A stretch of DNA of 64,000 bases from Gemmatimonadaceae bacterium. Its GTDB lineage: Bacteria; Gemmatimonadota; Gemmatimonadetes; Gemmatimonadales; Gemmatimonadaceae. This document shows, piece by piece, positions 9,104-18,089 of this stretch (positions within the stretch are counted from its first letter, which is position 1; every line of letters begins with the position of its first letter). The stretch lies in the NCBI GenBank assembly GCA_016720905.1, contig JADKJT010000002.1, positions 372,001 through 436,000 on the forward strand. Direction: 5' to 3'. Both the position numbers and the translations under genes were made by a program. A model generated the notes under the pieces. It worked only from the letters and a program-made list of their open reading frames with translations. It was not told the DNA's origin and did no database searches.

Positions 9104-10735
9104 ATGCCAACTCCCTGGTCGCAGGTTTACATGCCGTTGGGCAGTCTGCTCCCCTCGGCGCTGATTGCCGCACTTCCCGTGGTCGTGCTGCTTGGCCTGC
9201 TCGGCCTCTGGCATGTGCGCGCGCACCTGGCCGCGCTGGCGGGTCTTGCCGCGGCGATGGCGGTCGCCATCGCCGTGTTCGGTATGCCGCTACCGCTGGC
9301 GCTGGCCGCTGCGGGCGACGGCGCGTTGTACGGTCTCTTCCCCATTGGGTGGATCGTGCTCAACGCCATTTTCGTGTACGCGATCACGGTGGAAACAGGA
9401 AGCTTCGACATCGTGCGGCATTCCGTAGTGGGTATCGCGGAAGATCGTCGTATCCAGGTGTTGCTGGTGGCGTTCTGCTTTGGCGCCTTTGTGGAAGGCG
9501 CCGCCGGATTCGGCACGCCGGTCGCGATATCGGCCGCCATGCTGATTGGGTTGGGATTCAAGCCGCTGCCCGCGGCCGGATTGTCACTCATCGGCAACAC
9601 GGCTCCGGTGGCATTTGGTGCGCTGGGTACGCCCATTATCGCACTGGCCGGTGTGACACATTTGCCATTGAATGACCTCAGCGCCATGGTTGGCAAACAA
9701 CTGCCGCTCTTTGCCATGATCATTCCGTTCTGGCTCATCTGGGTGATGGCCGGATGGCGTTCCGTGAAGGAGGTATGGCCAGCGTGTCTGGTGGCCGGCG
9801 TGAGCTTTGGCGCCATGCAGTATTTCATCAGCAATCACTTCGGTCCGACGTTGGTGGACATTGGCGCGTCGCTCACGTCCATCGTGTCACTGCTGGTGCT
9901 GTTGCGATTCTGGCAGCCACGCACCGTGTGGCGGTTTCCGGGCGAGTCGTCCGCGTTGCCGAGCGCACTGACACCGTCCGCAGTGCCGCAACACACGCCG
10001 CGACAGGTGCTGCGCGCCTGGATGCCGTGGGGCATTCTGTCCGTGCTGCTGTTCACGTGGGGATTCCCCAGCGTGAAGGCATGGTTGAATGCGCAGTCCA
10101 TCATGACCTTCACCGTGCCGTATCTGCATCAAGCGGTGCTGCGCACGCCGCCCGTGGTGGCCGTAGCCAAGGCCGAAGACGCGATCTTCACACTCAACTG
10201 GCTGTCGGCCAGCGGCACGGCACTGTTGCTCACCGGCCTGCTATCGGGCGCACTGCTCGGCATGAACGTGAGCGCGATTGCGCGCACCTACTGGCAGACG
10301 CTGCTCAAGGTGCGCGTGTCTCTGGTGACCATTGCGGCGATGATGGCGCTGGGATTTGTCACGCGATACGGCGGACTGGACGCCACCATGGGCCTCGCGT
10401 TTGCGCAAACGGGCATGCTGTTCGCGTTCTTCTCGCCGCTGCTGGGCTGGCTGGGTGTCGCCCTCACGGGGAGCGACACGTCAAGCAATGTGTTGTTCGG
10501 CAACCTGCAGCAGATATCGGCCAATCAGGTTGGGGTGTCGCCGCTGCTGGCTGCGGCCGCCAACAGTTCGGGTGGCGTGATGGGCAAGATGATCGACGCG
10601 CAGAGCATTGTCGTGGCCGGTGTGGCCACGGGACAGCAAGGTCAGGAAGGGGAGATTCTGCGGTATGTGTTCTGGCACAGCCTGGCGTTGGCGTGCCTGG
10701 TGGGCATTGAAGTGCTGGTCATGTCTCGGATGTAG
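9104..10735 (+). CDS. L-lactate permease (LctP family)
   Basis: A 543-residue polytopic inner-membrane carrier of the LctP family, which imports L-lactate (also D-lactate or glycolate) with protons. About a dozen hydrophobic helices are visible. Family signatures include FVEGAAGFGTPVAI in the first third, GLSLIGNTAPVAFGALGTPI after it, and GSDTSSNVLFGNLQ near the C-terminus. ATG 9104 is preferred over GTG 9080, because the following WSQVYMPLGSLLPSALIAALP lines up with the conserved N-terminus of the family. No lactate dehydrogenase (lldD, lutABC) lies nearby, so the carrier is an orphan here. Its stop overlaps the convergent DedA-like gene by 17 bases. Confidence 0.92.
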   Translation: MPTPWSQVYMPLGSLLPSALIAALPVVVLLGLLGLWHVRAHLAALAGLAAAMAVAIAVFGMPLPLALAAAGDGALYGLFPIGWIVLNAIFVYAITVETGSFDIVRHSVVGIAEDRRIQVLLVAFCFGAFVEGAAGFGTPVAISAAMLIGLGFKPLPAAGLSLIGNTAPVAFGALGTPIIALAGVTHLPLNDLSAMVGKQLPLFAMIIPFWLIWVMAGWRSVKEVWPACLVAGVSFGAMQYFISNHFGPTLVDIGASLTSIVSLLVLLRFWQPRTVWRFPGESSALPSALTPSAVPQHTPRQVLRAWMPWGILSVLLFTWGFPSVKAWLNAQSIMTFTVPYLHQAVLRTPPVVAVAKAEDAIFTLNWLSASGTALLLTGLLSGALLGMNVSAIARTYWQTLLKVRVSLVTIAAMMALGFVTRYGGLDATMGLAFAQTGMLFAFFSPLLGWLGVALTGSDTSSNVLFGNLQQISANQVGVSPLLAAAANSSGGVMGKMIDAQSIVVAGVATGQQGQEGEILRYVFWHSLALACLVGIEVLVMSRM

Positions 10736-11402
10736 ACATCGCTTTCCGCCGCTTCCGCTCATCTTTCTTCGCGCGCCGCACGCGGTTCCAGCGAATAAAC
10801 GCATACACCGCGGCCGTGACGACGAGCGCACCAATGATCTCGCCGGCCCGCCCGACATGGCCCACGGCGCGCACAGCGGCCTCACCAGCGGCGTAGCCGA
10901 TAAGCGCGAACACCAGCGTCCAGAGTGCCGACCCCAGGAGCGACGCCGCGAGATACGTGGCCAGAGGTACGCGCGCCGCACCACACGCCAACGGCAGCAC
11001 AATGCGCAATCCAAACGCGAAGCGCACCAGGAACGACGCCGTGAGCGGATTCCGCGCCACCACACGCAACGCCACCGTACCCGCCGCGCGGAATCGCGGG
11101 AAGCGTTTGCGAATCCAGTCCCACTTCACGCGCCCGGCCGCATACAACACCGATGTACACAGCCAGCCGCCCAGTGTGATGCCGACAATCACGCGAATGA
11201 GCTGCAATTCGCCTTCGTGCGCCGCGATGCCACCGAACACCGGTGACAGTTCCTCAATGACAATGGCCGACAACCCCAACAGCGCGTAGGTCCAGAAGCT
11301 GTCCGCCAGCGCCTCGATGAAGTTGAGGTCCGACCAACTGCCAACCGACACGGCCGTGACAGCCACGATGGCAAAGGAAAGCAGGCGGACGGGAGTCATC
11401 AT
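10719..11402 (-). CDS. DedA/VTT-family membrane protein
   Basis: A 227-residue integral membrane protein of the DedA (VTT/SNARE-associated) family, whose members act in lipid flipping, envelope homeostasis and drug tolerance. Features: N-terminal helix, the acidic IVIEELSPVF helix, a re-entrant-like region, and the core FLVRFAFGLRIVLPLACGAARVPLATYL, which corresponds to the family R-F-x-P-x-x-R-x-x-x-P motif. In this copy the motif is partly altered, with FGLR in place of the common IPGLR or IPGVR. The C-terminus is strongly basic (RRAKKDERKRRK) and presumably cytoplasmic. It lies between convergent lactate permease and the RND operon, facing the same way as the RND genes but 35 bases beyond them. 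Confidence 0.8.
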   Translation of the reverse strand: MMTPVRLLSFAIVAVTAVSVGSWSDLNFIEALADSFWTYALLGLSAIVIEELSPVFGGIAAHEGELQLIRVIVGITLGGWLCTSVLYAAGRVKWDWIRKRFPRFRAAGTVALRVVARNPLTASFLVRFAFGLRIVLPLACGAARVPLATYLAASLLGSALWTLVFALIGYAAGEAAVRAVGHVGRAGEIIGALVVTAAVYAFIRWNRVRRAKKDERKRRKAMSTSET

Positions 11403-11436
11403 GCTGTCAATCTAGCGGAGGCCCCGCGCACGCCGT

Positions 11437-14400
11437 CTAGTCGCCCATGCTTGGCACGGGCTCGATCGCGCGGAACTGTCCGGTGTGCGGGGGGGTCATG
11501 CCCACGCGCCGCGCGAACCAGCTCCGCATGTTGTCGAAGATTTCGTAGAACGTGGGGATGACCAGCAGTGTCAGCACGGTTGACGTGATCACGCCGCCAA
11601 TCACCGCCACGCCCAGCGGCGCGCGGAATGACGCGCCTTCGCCTCGTCCCAGCGCCACCGGGATCATGCCGGCGATGAGGGCGAACGTGGTCATGAGAAT
11701 GGGACGCAACCGGATGGCGCCCGCCTCGATCAGCGCCTCCCGCAACGGCATGCCGTTCCGCTCGCGCGCCCACTTGGCGAAATCGATGAGCAGAATGGCG
11801 TTCTTGGCCACGATGCCGCACAACAGGATCACGCCGATCAGGCTCATGAGGTTGATGGTGTGCCCCGTGATGGCCAGCGCACCCATCACGCCAATCAGCG
11901 ACAGCGGCAGCGAGATGAGGATGGCGATGGGATCGAGGAAGGAACCGAACTGCACCACCAGAATCAGGTACATGAGCGCAATGGCGACACCGAGCGCGAC
12001 AAAGATGTTGGTGAACACCTCCTGCTGCTGCTCGACCTGCCCGCCCGTGGAGAGCTGCACCCCCGGCGGCATGGGGATCTTCGCCGTGTTCGCGTTGATA
12101 TCCTTCATCACTTCGGTGAGTGACCGTCCGGCGAAGTTCGCCTCCACCTTGATCACGTTGTCGCGATTGAGATGATTGACGATGGCCGGTCCGAGGTTGC
12201 TCTTGATGCGCGCCACCTGCTGCAACGGGATCAGTTGCGCGTTGGGGCCCGTGCCAATGGCAATGGGCAACAACGCCAGGTCGGAGCCACGGGCGCGCGC
12301 TTCCGGTGAGAGGCGCACCATGACCTTGCGCGTCTGATTGGTGGGATCGACCCAGTCGCCGGCATCGAGGCCGGCAAATGCCGGACGAATGGCCTGCGCC
12401 ACCTGGCCAATGCTCAGCCCCAGCGCGCCGGCCAGTCCGCGATCGATCTCCACCGTGAGCTCCGGCTTCTGTCCCTTGGTGCTGAGGCCCACGTCTACCG
12501 CACCCGGCGCGGCCTTCACGGCCGCCAGATACTGATTGGCCACCGATTGGAGCGCCGCCTTGTCGCTGCCGCGCAACTCCAGTGAGATCTGTTTTTGCGC
12601 ACCCGAGAAGTCGTTGGTGAATACCGCCACGTCGGCGCCGCCGATGCTCTTCACGTCGTCGCGCATCTGCGCCGCCAATTCCTCGGCGCCGCGTTGCCCA
12701 ATCGCCCGACGCTCGGCTTTCGTACTGAGCTTCACATAGATGCTGGCCTTGTCCACGGCCCCGCTGGCGCCACCTGCCGTGACGAACGTGTACTTCACTT
12801 CCGGATACTTCTCCACCAACCGGAGCGTCTCGCCGGTTTTCTGGCGCAAGTAGTCGATATTGGCGCCCGGAGGCGCGTCGACGGTTAGCGACACTTCGGC
12901 ATTGTCTTCCAGCGGGAAGAATCCGCCACCCACCAGGCCGAGCGCCGGCATGGACAGGGCGATGGCGAAGCTGGCCACGGCCAGGAACACCATCGACTTG
13001 GGATGATCCAAGGCCCACCCGACCACACGGCGGTAGCCATTGGCCAAGCCGTTGAACCAGAGATTGAACTTGTCGAGCTTCTTCGTGATCCACGCCTTTT
13101 CATGCTCTTCCTGATGCGGGTCAGGCCAGTACGCCGAGAGCATCGGATCGAGCGAGAACGACACGAACAGCGAAACCAGCACCGAGCAGGCGATGGTGAG
13201 GGCGAATGGCTTGAACCACTGGCCGGAGACACCCTGCAGGAAGGCAATGGGCACGAACACGGCGATGATGGAAAACGTCGTCGCCGCGACGGCCAAGCCG
13301 ATTTCGTCGGTGCCTTCACGCGCGGCCGTGTAATGGTCTTTCCCCATCTCGATATGCCGCACGATGTTCTCGCGCACCACAATGGCGTCGTCAATCAGAA
13401 TGCCGATGGCCAGCGATAGCCCCAGCAGCGACATCGTATTGAGCGTGAACCCAAAGGCCCACACGGCCACAAAGCTGGCCAGCACTGACACCGGAAGGGC
13501 GAGACCGGTAATCACCGTGGACCGCCACGAATTGAGAAACAGGAAGACGACGAGCACGGTGAGCAGCGCCCCTTCGATCAGCGCCTCCTGGACGTTCCGC
13601 ACCGAATCTTCAACGCGCAGCCCCTTGTTCTTGACCACCTTGATCTGCGCGCCGGCAGGCAGCGCAGGCGTCAGTTGCTCGACCTTTTTCAAGATCGCTT
13701 CCGCCACGGCGGTGGTCGAATACTCGCTGGTCTTCTTGATTTCAATGCCAACGGCGTCCTTGCCGTTGTAGAGCGCAATGGTGCGCTGCTCTTCGGTGCC
13801 GTCGGCGGCCGTCGCGACATCGCCAAGTCGCACCACATTGCCGCCGCGCTCGGCCACCACCAGCTGCATGAAATCCTGCGGCCCGTTCAAGCGGCCCTGC
13901 AGGCGAATGGTGCGTTCGTCCAGCGCGCTGGTGACCCGGCCCACCGGCACGGCCAGATTCCCCTGCTGCAGCGCCTGCACCACTTGCGGCACGCTCACGC
14001 CGGCCGCCTGCAGCCGCTGCGGGTCGAGATTGATGGTGAGTTCGCGCTTCACCGCGCCGGTGACTTTCACGTCGGCCACCCCGGGAATCGAACGCAGTTC
14101 CCGCGTGATGCCCGGATCGGCGATGAGCGTCAACTGCGCCGGGGTCAGCGACGTGGAAAACACCGAGAGCGTGACGATCGGTGCGTCGGTCTCATTGAAG
14201 CGCCGGAGGATCGGCTCTTCCATCTCCTGCGGCAGGTCCTGCCGTTTGGTGCCGATGGCGTCGCGAATCTCCTGTGTGGCATCCTGCAACGGCTTGGAAA
14301 ATTCGAACTCGGTGGTGATCTGCGCGAAACCGTCCCGGGCCTCGCCGTTAATGCTCTTCACGCCCGAGATGGCCTGAATGGCTTCCTCGATGGGCTCAAG

Positions 14401-14589
14401 CACTTCACGTTCCACCTGCTCGGGTCCGGCACCGGGATACACAATGGTGGTCAGCACCACCGGCGGCTGCACCACCGGAAACTCGTCGGTCTTCAGTCGG
14501 AACAGCGCGACCAGTCCGAATCCCGCCAGCGCCAGCATGGACACGACCGTGATGAGCGGACGCTTGATCGCAAAATCTGAAATGAACAT
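11437..14589 (-). CDS. RND efflux pump inner-membrane transporter (AcrB/MexB-like, HAE1)
   Basis: A 1050-residue RND transporter, normal length for the hydrophobe/amphiphile (HAE1) branch. It drives drug or solvent export with proton motive force and forms the inner-membrane part of a tripartite pump. The N-terminal TM1 (IKRPLITVVSMLALAGFGLVAL) is followed by the first periplasmic loop; TM4 holds the proton-relay Asp pair in AIGILIDDAIVVREN; TM10 holds the relay Lys in CGIVAKNAILLIDFAKWARER. The duplicated two-half layout is clear. It is the last gene of tetR-tolC-MFP-RND, 39 bases after the MFP gene. The substrate cannot be read from sequence, though the Lys in TM10 and the Asp pair argue against a heavy-metal (HME) pump. 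Confidence 0.96.
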   Translation of the reverse strand: MFISDFAIKRPLITVVSMLALAGFGLVALFRLKTDEFPVVQPPVVLTTIVYPGAGPEQVEREVLEPIEEAIQAISGVKSINGEARDGFAQITTEFEFSKPLQDATQEIRDAIGTKRQDLPQEMEEPILRRFNETDAPIVTLSVFSTSLTPAQLTLIADPGITRELRSIPGVADVKVTGAVKRELTINLDPQRLQAAGVSVPQVVQALQQGNLAVPVGRVTSALDERTIRLQGRLNGPQDFMQLVVAERGGNVVRLGDVATAADGTEEQRTIALYNGKDAVGIEIKKTSEYSTTAVAEAILKKVEQLTPALPAGAQIKVVKNKGLRVEDSVRNVQEALIEGALLTVLVVFLFLNSWRSTVITGLALPVSVLASFVAVWAFGFTLNTMSLLGLSLAIGILIDDAIVVRENIVRHIEMGKDHYTAAREGTDEIGLAVAATTFSIIAVFVPIAFLQGVSGQWFKPFALTIACSVLVSLFVSFSLDPMLSAYWPDPHQEEHEKAWITKKLDKFNLWFNGLANGYRRVVGWALDHPKSMVFLAVASFAIALSMPALGLVGGGFFPLEDNAEVSLTVDAPPGANIDYLRQKTGETLRLVEKYPEVKYTFVTAGGASGAVDKASIYVKLSTKAERRAIGQRGAEELAAQMRDDVKSIGGADVAVFTNDFSGAQKQISLELRGSDKAALQSVANQYLAAVKAAPGAVDVGLSTKGQKPELTVEIDRGLAGALGLSIGQVAQAIRPAFAGLDAGDWVDPTNQTRKVMVRLSPEARARGSDLALLPIAIGTGPNAQLIPLQQVARIKSNLGPAIVNHLNRDNVIKVEANFAGRSLTEVMKDINANTAKIPMPPGVQLSTGGQVEQQQEVFTNIFVALGVAIALMYLILVVQFGSFLDPIAILISLPLSLIGVMGALAITGHTINLMSLIGVILLCGIVAKNAILLIDFAKWARERNGMPLREALIEAGAIRLRPILMTTFALIAGMIPVALGRGEGASFRAPLGVAVIGGVITSTVLTLLVIPTFYEIFDNMRSWFARRVGMTPPHTGQFRAIEPVPSMGD

Positions 14590-14628
14590 GGATATCCCGT
14601 GTGTGCCTGTGGCTGACGGACCGTCGGC

Positions 14629-15771
14629 CTAGTTGTTCTTGACCGGCGCCGCCGGTGCGTCTTTTGGTGACGACACCACCACCGACGATCCCACCGAGAT
14701 CCCGCGTGCGGCACCCAGCAACACCGTGTCGCCGCCGGCCAGTCCCGAACGGATCTCCAGCGTTTCCGCGCCCTCGTCGCGCACGCCCACCTGCACTTCC
14801 ACGCGTTCCACCTTGCCGCCCTTGAGGCGCATCACGATCGGCACAATGCCTGTTTGATCAACGGCTTTCTCAGGCACCAGGATCCCGATGCGCTTCTCGG
14901 CAGCAATACGACCTTCCACGAACAGTCCCGCCACCAGCGCATTCTGCGCATTGGGCACGGTGGCCAGCAGACTCACCTGCTTCGTTTGCGGATCCACCAT
15001 CGGGCTCACGCGGGTGATGCGTCCCTCCAGTTGACGGTCCGACCCGTTCACCGTGAACATCACCGGCGCGCCCACGCGCACATCGGCCAGTGCCGACGTC
15101 GGCACCGACGCCTCAACCTTCAGGCTGCGCGGATCAATCACCGTGAACAGCGCCGCACCGGGTGCGACAATGTCACCGGGACTCACCGATTTCTCCGCCA
15201 CAATGCCCGCGAACGGCGCGCGAATGGTGGCGTTGCGCAGGTTCTTCTCCATCGTGCTGAGACGCGAATTGGCGTCGGCCAGTTGCGCCTGCGCCGACAC
15301 GTTGGCCCGCTCGGCGCCTTCGACATCACGTTCCGCAATGGCACCAGCCGCCACCAACGTCTTCGCGCGCTTCAATTCCCGCGCGGCCTGATCGGCGCCG
15401 ACGGTGGCCTGCGTGACATTGGAGCGTGCGGACAATGCGGCATCCTGCAGCACACCGTCATCAATGCGTGCCAACGGCGTTCCCGCCGCCACGCGCTGAC
15501 CGGCGTCAACATACGTGTGCAGCACGGCGCCGCCAATCTCGGCGCGAATGCGCGCTTCGCGGTCGGCCACCAGCGTGCCCGAGATGGCCGGACCGCTGCG
15601 CAAGGTATCAGTGGTCGCGACGGCGATGTTGTCGGGGCCGATGGTCTGCGCGGTGGCGGCCGTCGTGGCAACAGCTTCCTTGGCCTTGTTGCAGGCGCCA
15701 AGCATGAGCGCGCTGGCCAGCAGCGCGATCGATGTAGCAGTGGGCGCCATCCGGCGCGTCGTGGTCATCAT
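14629..15771 (-). CDS. RND periplasmic adaptor (membrane fusion protein), lipoprotein
   Basis: A 380-residue membrane fusion protein that links the RND pump to the TolC channel. It starts with a lipoprotein signal (ALMLGACNKAKE), so it is anchored in the membrane by a lipidated Cys. Then come the barrel-sandwich (lipoyl-like) half motif, a helical hairpin region (SARSNVTQATVGADQAARELKRAK), the second lipoyl half with APFAGIVAEKSVSPGD, a beta-barrel domain and the membrane-proximal C-terminus ending in a VLLGAARGI-type sequence. The ATG overlaps the TolC stop by four bases (ATGA), showing tight coupling, and the transporter follows. Confidence 0.95.
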   Translation of the reverse strand: MMTTTRRMAPTATSIALLASALMLGACNKAKEAVATTAATAQTIGPDNIAVATTDTLRSGPAISGTLVADREARIRAEIGGAVLHTYVDAGQRVAAGTPLARIDDGVLQDAALSARSNVTQATVGADQAARELKRAKTLVAAGAIAERDVEGAERANVSAQAQLADANSRLSTMEKNLRNATIRAPFAGIVAEKSVSPGDIVAPGAALFTVIDPRSLKVEASVPTSALADVRVGAPVMFTVNGSDRQLEGRITRVSPMVDPQTKQVSLLATVPNAQNALVAGLFVEGRIAAEKRIGILVPEKAVDQTGIVPIVMRLKGGKVERVEVQVGVRDEGAETLEIRSGLAGGDTVLLGAARGISVGSSVVVSSPKDAPAAPVKNN

Positions 15772-17270
15772 GGATTCGAACTGGTTGACGGAGTGAAGCC
15801 GGAAGACAATGGAAGATCGCGCAGCAACTCGAGTCGCTTGCGGGCCACCTGCAGATCACGCGCGGCCCAGGCGCGATTGGCCAACGCCTGCTGCAACTGG
15901 ACGCGTGTTTCAGAGAGTTCCAACTGCGTGGAGATGCCTTCGCGGAAACGCACTTCCGCGATCTCGTACGCGCGTTGCGCTTGTTCGGCCGTGCCCACGC
16001 TGGCCTGCCAGGAGGCTTCCGCCTCGGTCAGCTTCGCGGTGGACGACCGGGCATCGAGCGCCGCACCTTCCTGCGCCTGTCGCAGTCGCTGCTGCGCCTC
16101 GATCACCGAGGCTTCGGCAGCCAGGATGTCGCCGCGGATGCGTCCACCGGTGAAAATGGGATACGAGAGCCCGATGCCGACGGTCCAATTGGGGAAGAAG
16201 TCGGCGAGACTCCTGGGCAACACGTTGGTGGGATAGGCCAGCCGCTGATAGTTGGTGGTGGCGGCCAGCGATGGCAGCCGCTGCGCGCGCGTGGCGCGCA
16301 GCTGCTGCTGCGCCACTTCAACGCCCTTGAGTGCCTGGCGCACCGGAGCTCGCCCGGACGCGCCGGTATCGCTGGTGGCCAGCGTGCGGGCCACGCGCGC
16401 CTGCACGGCGGGATCGATCGCGAGCACGTCCGCTGCCGCCACGTTCACGGTGGTGATCGGTGCGGTCGACGCGACCACCGATGCGAGGGGCGCCTCAACG
16501 ATGCTGTCGGTGAGCGCGACCGCCCGTTCGGCGTCGAGGTTGAGTAATTGGCGCAGTCGCACGTAGGCGAGATCGCGCGCGGTGCGCGCCTGCAGCCAGC
16601 CGGGCCGCTGATTGTCGCGCGTCACGCGTGCCCGGATCAACTCGAACTCAGACGTCGACCCGACGCTGCGTGTCAGCTGCACCTGTCGCAAGGTGCGCTC
16701 GGCCTGTACCAGCGTTGAATCGGAAATGGTCAACAACCGATCGGCCAGCAACGCATCGTAGTAGGCCTGCGTCACGTCCAGCTGCGCCTGCGCTTGCGCG
16801 CTGGTGATGCCAATCTCCGCCGACTCGCGTCCGGCCCGTGCGGCGCGAATGTTGGCGGTGGCCCGCCCCCCGGTGTAGAGTGGCTGCGACGCGGTGAGGC
16901 CGAGATTGAAATTGTATTCCGACGCGAAGATTCGCGTGATGGACGAGGTCGCATTGCCGGCGGCGGACGTGTCACTTTCCGAGCTTCCGCCACTTGTGCC
17001 GTTGCTGGCGCGCTTCGAGATGGCCGCAAACTGATTCTGCAGTTGCTTCTGCCAGTTGAGCGTGCTGGACACCTGTGGCAACAGGGCGGATCGCGCCTGC
17101 AGCTGCTGACCCTGCGCGCGCTGTTCGCCCGCCCGCGACAGCGCGACTTGTTCGCTGGTACCCGTGGCCAGTCGAATGGCATCGTTCAACGAGAGCACCA
17201 TTGGCGCGCCGGCCGTACTGCCGGACTGTGCACGCAAGGCAACCGGTGACAGTGCGAGCGACAGCAACAC
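15768..17270 (-). CDS. TolC-family outer-membrane efflux channel
   Basis: A ~500-residue TolC-type channel. Two repeats with long coiled-coil helices are visible, for example SLNDAIRLATGTSEQV early and AQAQLDVTQAYYDALLADRLLTISDSTL in the middle, typical of the outer-membrane factor family. In this reading the start is GTG 17270, with an odd, truncated signal peptide. An ATG pair at 17296-17291 overlaps the tetR stop (ATGATG) and would give a normal signal peptide (M-A-R-S-F-P...VLLSLALSPVALRAQ) if one base were added in the GGG at 17273-17275. I therefore think the true start is 17296 or 17293 and one base is missing here. Confidence 0.92.
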   Translation of the reverse strand: MLLSLALSPVALRAQSGSTAGAPMVLSLNDAIRLATGTSEQVALSRAGEQRAQGQQLQARSALLPQVSSTLNWQKQLQNQFAAISKRASNGTSGGSSESDTSAAGNATSSITRIFASEYNFNLGLTASQPLYTGGRATANIRAARAGRESAEIGITSAQAQAQLDVTQAYYDALLADRLLTISDSTLVQAERTLRQVQLTRSVGSTSEFELIRARVTRDNQRPGWLQARTARDLAYVRLRQLLNLDAERAVALTDSIVEAPLASVVASTAPITTVNVAAADVLAIDPAVQARVARTLATSDTGASGRAPVRQALKGVEVAQQQLRATRAQRLPSLAATTNYQRLAYPTNVLPRSLADFFPNWTVGIGLSYPIFTGGRIRGDILAAEASVIEAQQRLRQAQEGAALDARSSTAKLTEAEASWQASVGTAEQAQRAYEIAEVRFREGISTQLELSETRVQLQQALANRAWAARDLQVARKRLELLRDLPLSSGFTPSTSSNP

Positions 17271-17292
17271 GAGGGTGGAAAGGATCTGGCCA

Positions 17293-17952
17293 TCATTCGG
17301 CGGTCGAAGTGGAAATGCTGATAGGGCGTCGAGGCGTACGTTTGACAGACGGCGTTGGTTCCGACGACACGCCGATACCGCGCAGAAAGATGCGAACGTA
17401 CGCGTGCAGGGAGTCGTCGACCGTTTGCGGGAACATGGCCGGCATGATCTCCCGATTCATGGCGTCGGCGAAGATGGCACCCATGAGCATGGTGACGGCG
17501 CCGCGGACATCACCGGGACGCGTCTCTTCCGGCTCGCTGATCCATCCGTGGCGCCGCAACTGGACGACATACTGCCGCAGTTGGGCAAACGCCCCGCTGG
17601 GCCCCTCGGCCGCACAGATCGCCGTTTCCGGACGCTCCGCCGCCTCGCTCATCATCTGGCGCACGATGTCCCGCATGTTCGACAACGAGGCGTGGTGCGC
17701 ATGAATCCAGTGATACAACTCGCGTTCCGGGTGCGCGGGCTCGTGGGGCAGTGTTGCATCCTGTTCCAGACGCGCGCACTCCCGCATGGCGATCTCGAGC
17801 AGCGCATCCTTCGAGCCGAACTGCCGAAAGATCGTGACTTCGTTGACGCCCGCCTCTTCAGCGATGCGGCGCGTGGTCGCCCCGCGCCATCCGTGCTGGG
17901 CATACACCCGGGCGGCGGCGTGCAGAATCCGGTGTCGATGGTCTTCGATCAT
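17293..17952 (-). CDS. TetR-family repressor of the efflux operon
   Basis: A ~219-residue TetR/AcrR regulator. The N-terminal helix-turn-helix is clear: HRHRILHAAARVYAQHGWRG, then TTRRIAEEAGVNEVTIFRQF, with a larger ligand-binding half after it. It is the first gene of the tetR-tolC-MFP-RND unit and presumably represses that unit until a pump substrate binds. The start at ATG 17952 is chosen instead of the longer frame opening at 18006: family similarity starts just after it, and the longer form would place the twin palindrome at 17967-18000 inside the coding region. Self-repression through that palindrome is inference. Confidence 0.92.
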   Translation of the reverse strand: MIEDHRHRILHAAARVYAQHGWRGATTRRIAEEAGVNEVTIFRQFGSKDALLEIAMRECARLEQDATLPHEPAHPERELYHWIHAHHASLSNMRDIVRQMMSEAAERPETAICAAEGPSGAFAQLRQYVVQLRRHGWISEPEETRPGDVRGAVTMLMGAIFADAMNREIMPAMFPQTVDDSLHAYVRIFLRGIGVSSEPTPSVKRTPRRPISISTSTAE

Positions 17953-17966
17953 GCTCAGAGGGTAAT

Positions 17967-18000
17967 GCAAGTACATGCTTGCTGGCAAGTGGGTGCTTGC
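17967..18000. promoter_or_regulatory. twin palindromic operator upstream of tetR
   Basis: Two 16-base palindromes stand in tandem, GCAAGTACATGCTTGC at 17967-17982 and GCAAGTGGGTGCTTGC at 17985-18000. They share the arms GCAAG/CTTGC and their starts are 18 bases apart, close to two helical turns. They lie 15-48 bases upstream of the tetR start codon. Two adjacent dyads on one face of the helix is the arrangement seen for several TetR repressors that bind as two dimers. I infer this is the operator of the efflux operon; no clear -35/-10 could be assigned. Confidence 0.72.
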
Positions 18001-18032
18001 TTTCACGCACCGCGTAGCCTGCGGGCTGGCCC

Positions 18033-18058
18033 GGCTATCGCCTTCGGCTATCGCCTTC
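18033..18058. repeat. short 13-base direct repeat
   Basis: GGCTATCGCCTTC occurs twice in direct tandem in the short gap between tetR and xdhC, upstream of the xdhC start. It could be a chance duplication or part of the xdhC leader. No function can be assigned. Confidence 0.5.
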
Positions 18059-18089
18059 GGCGGGGGTGCCCGCCATACTTTCCTGCATC

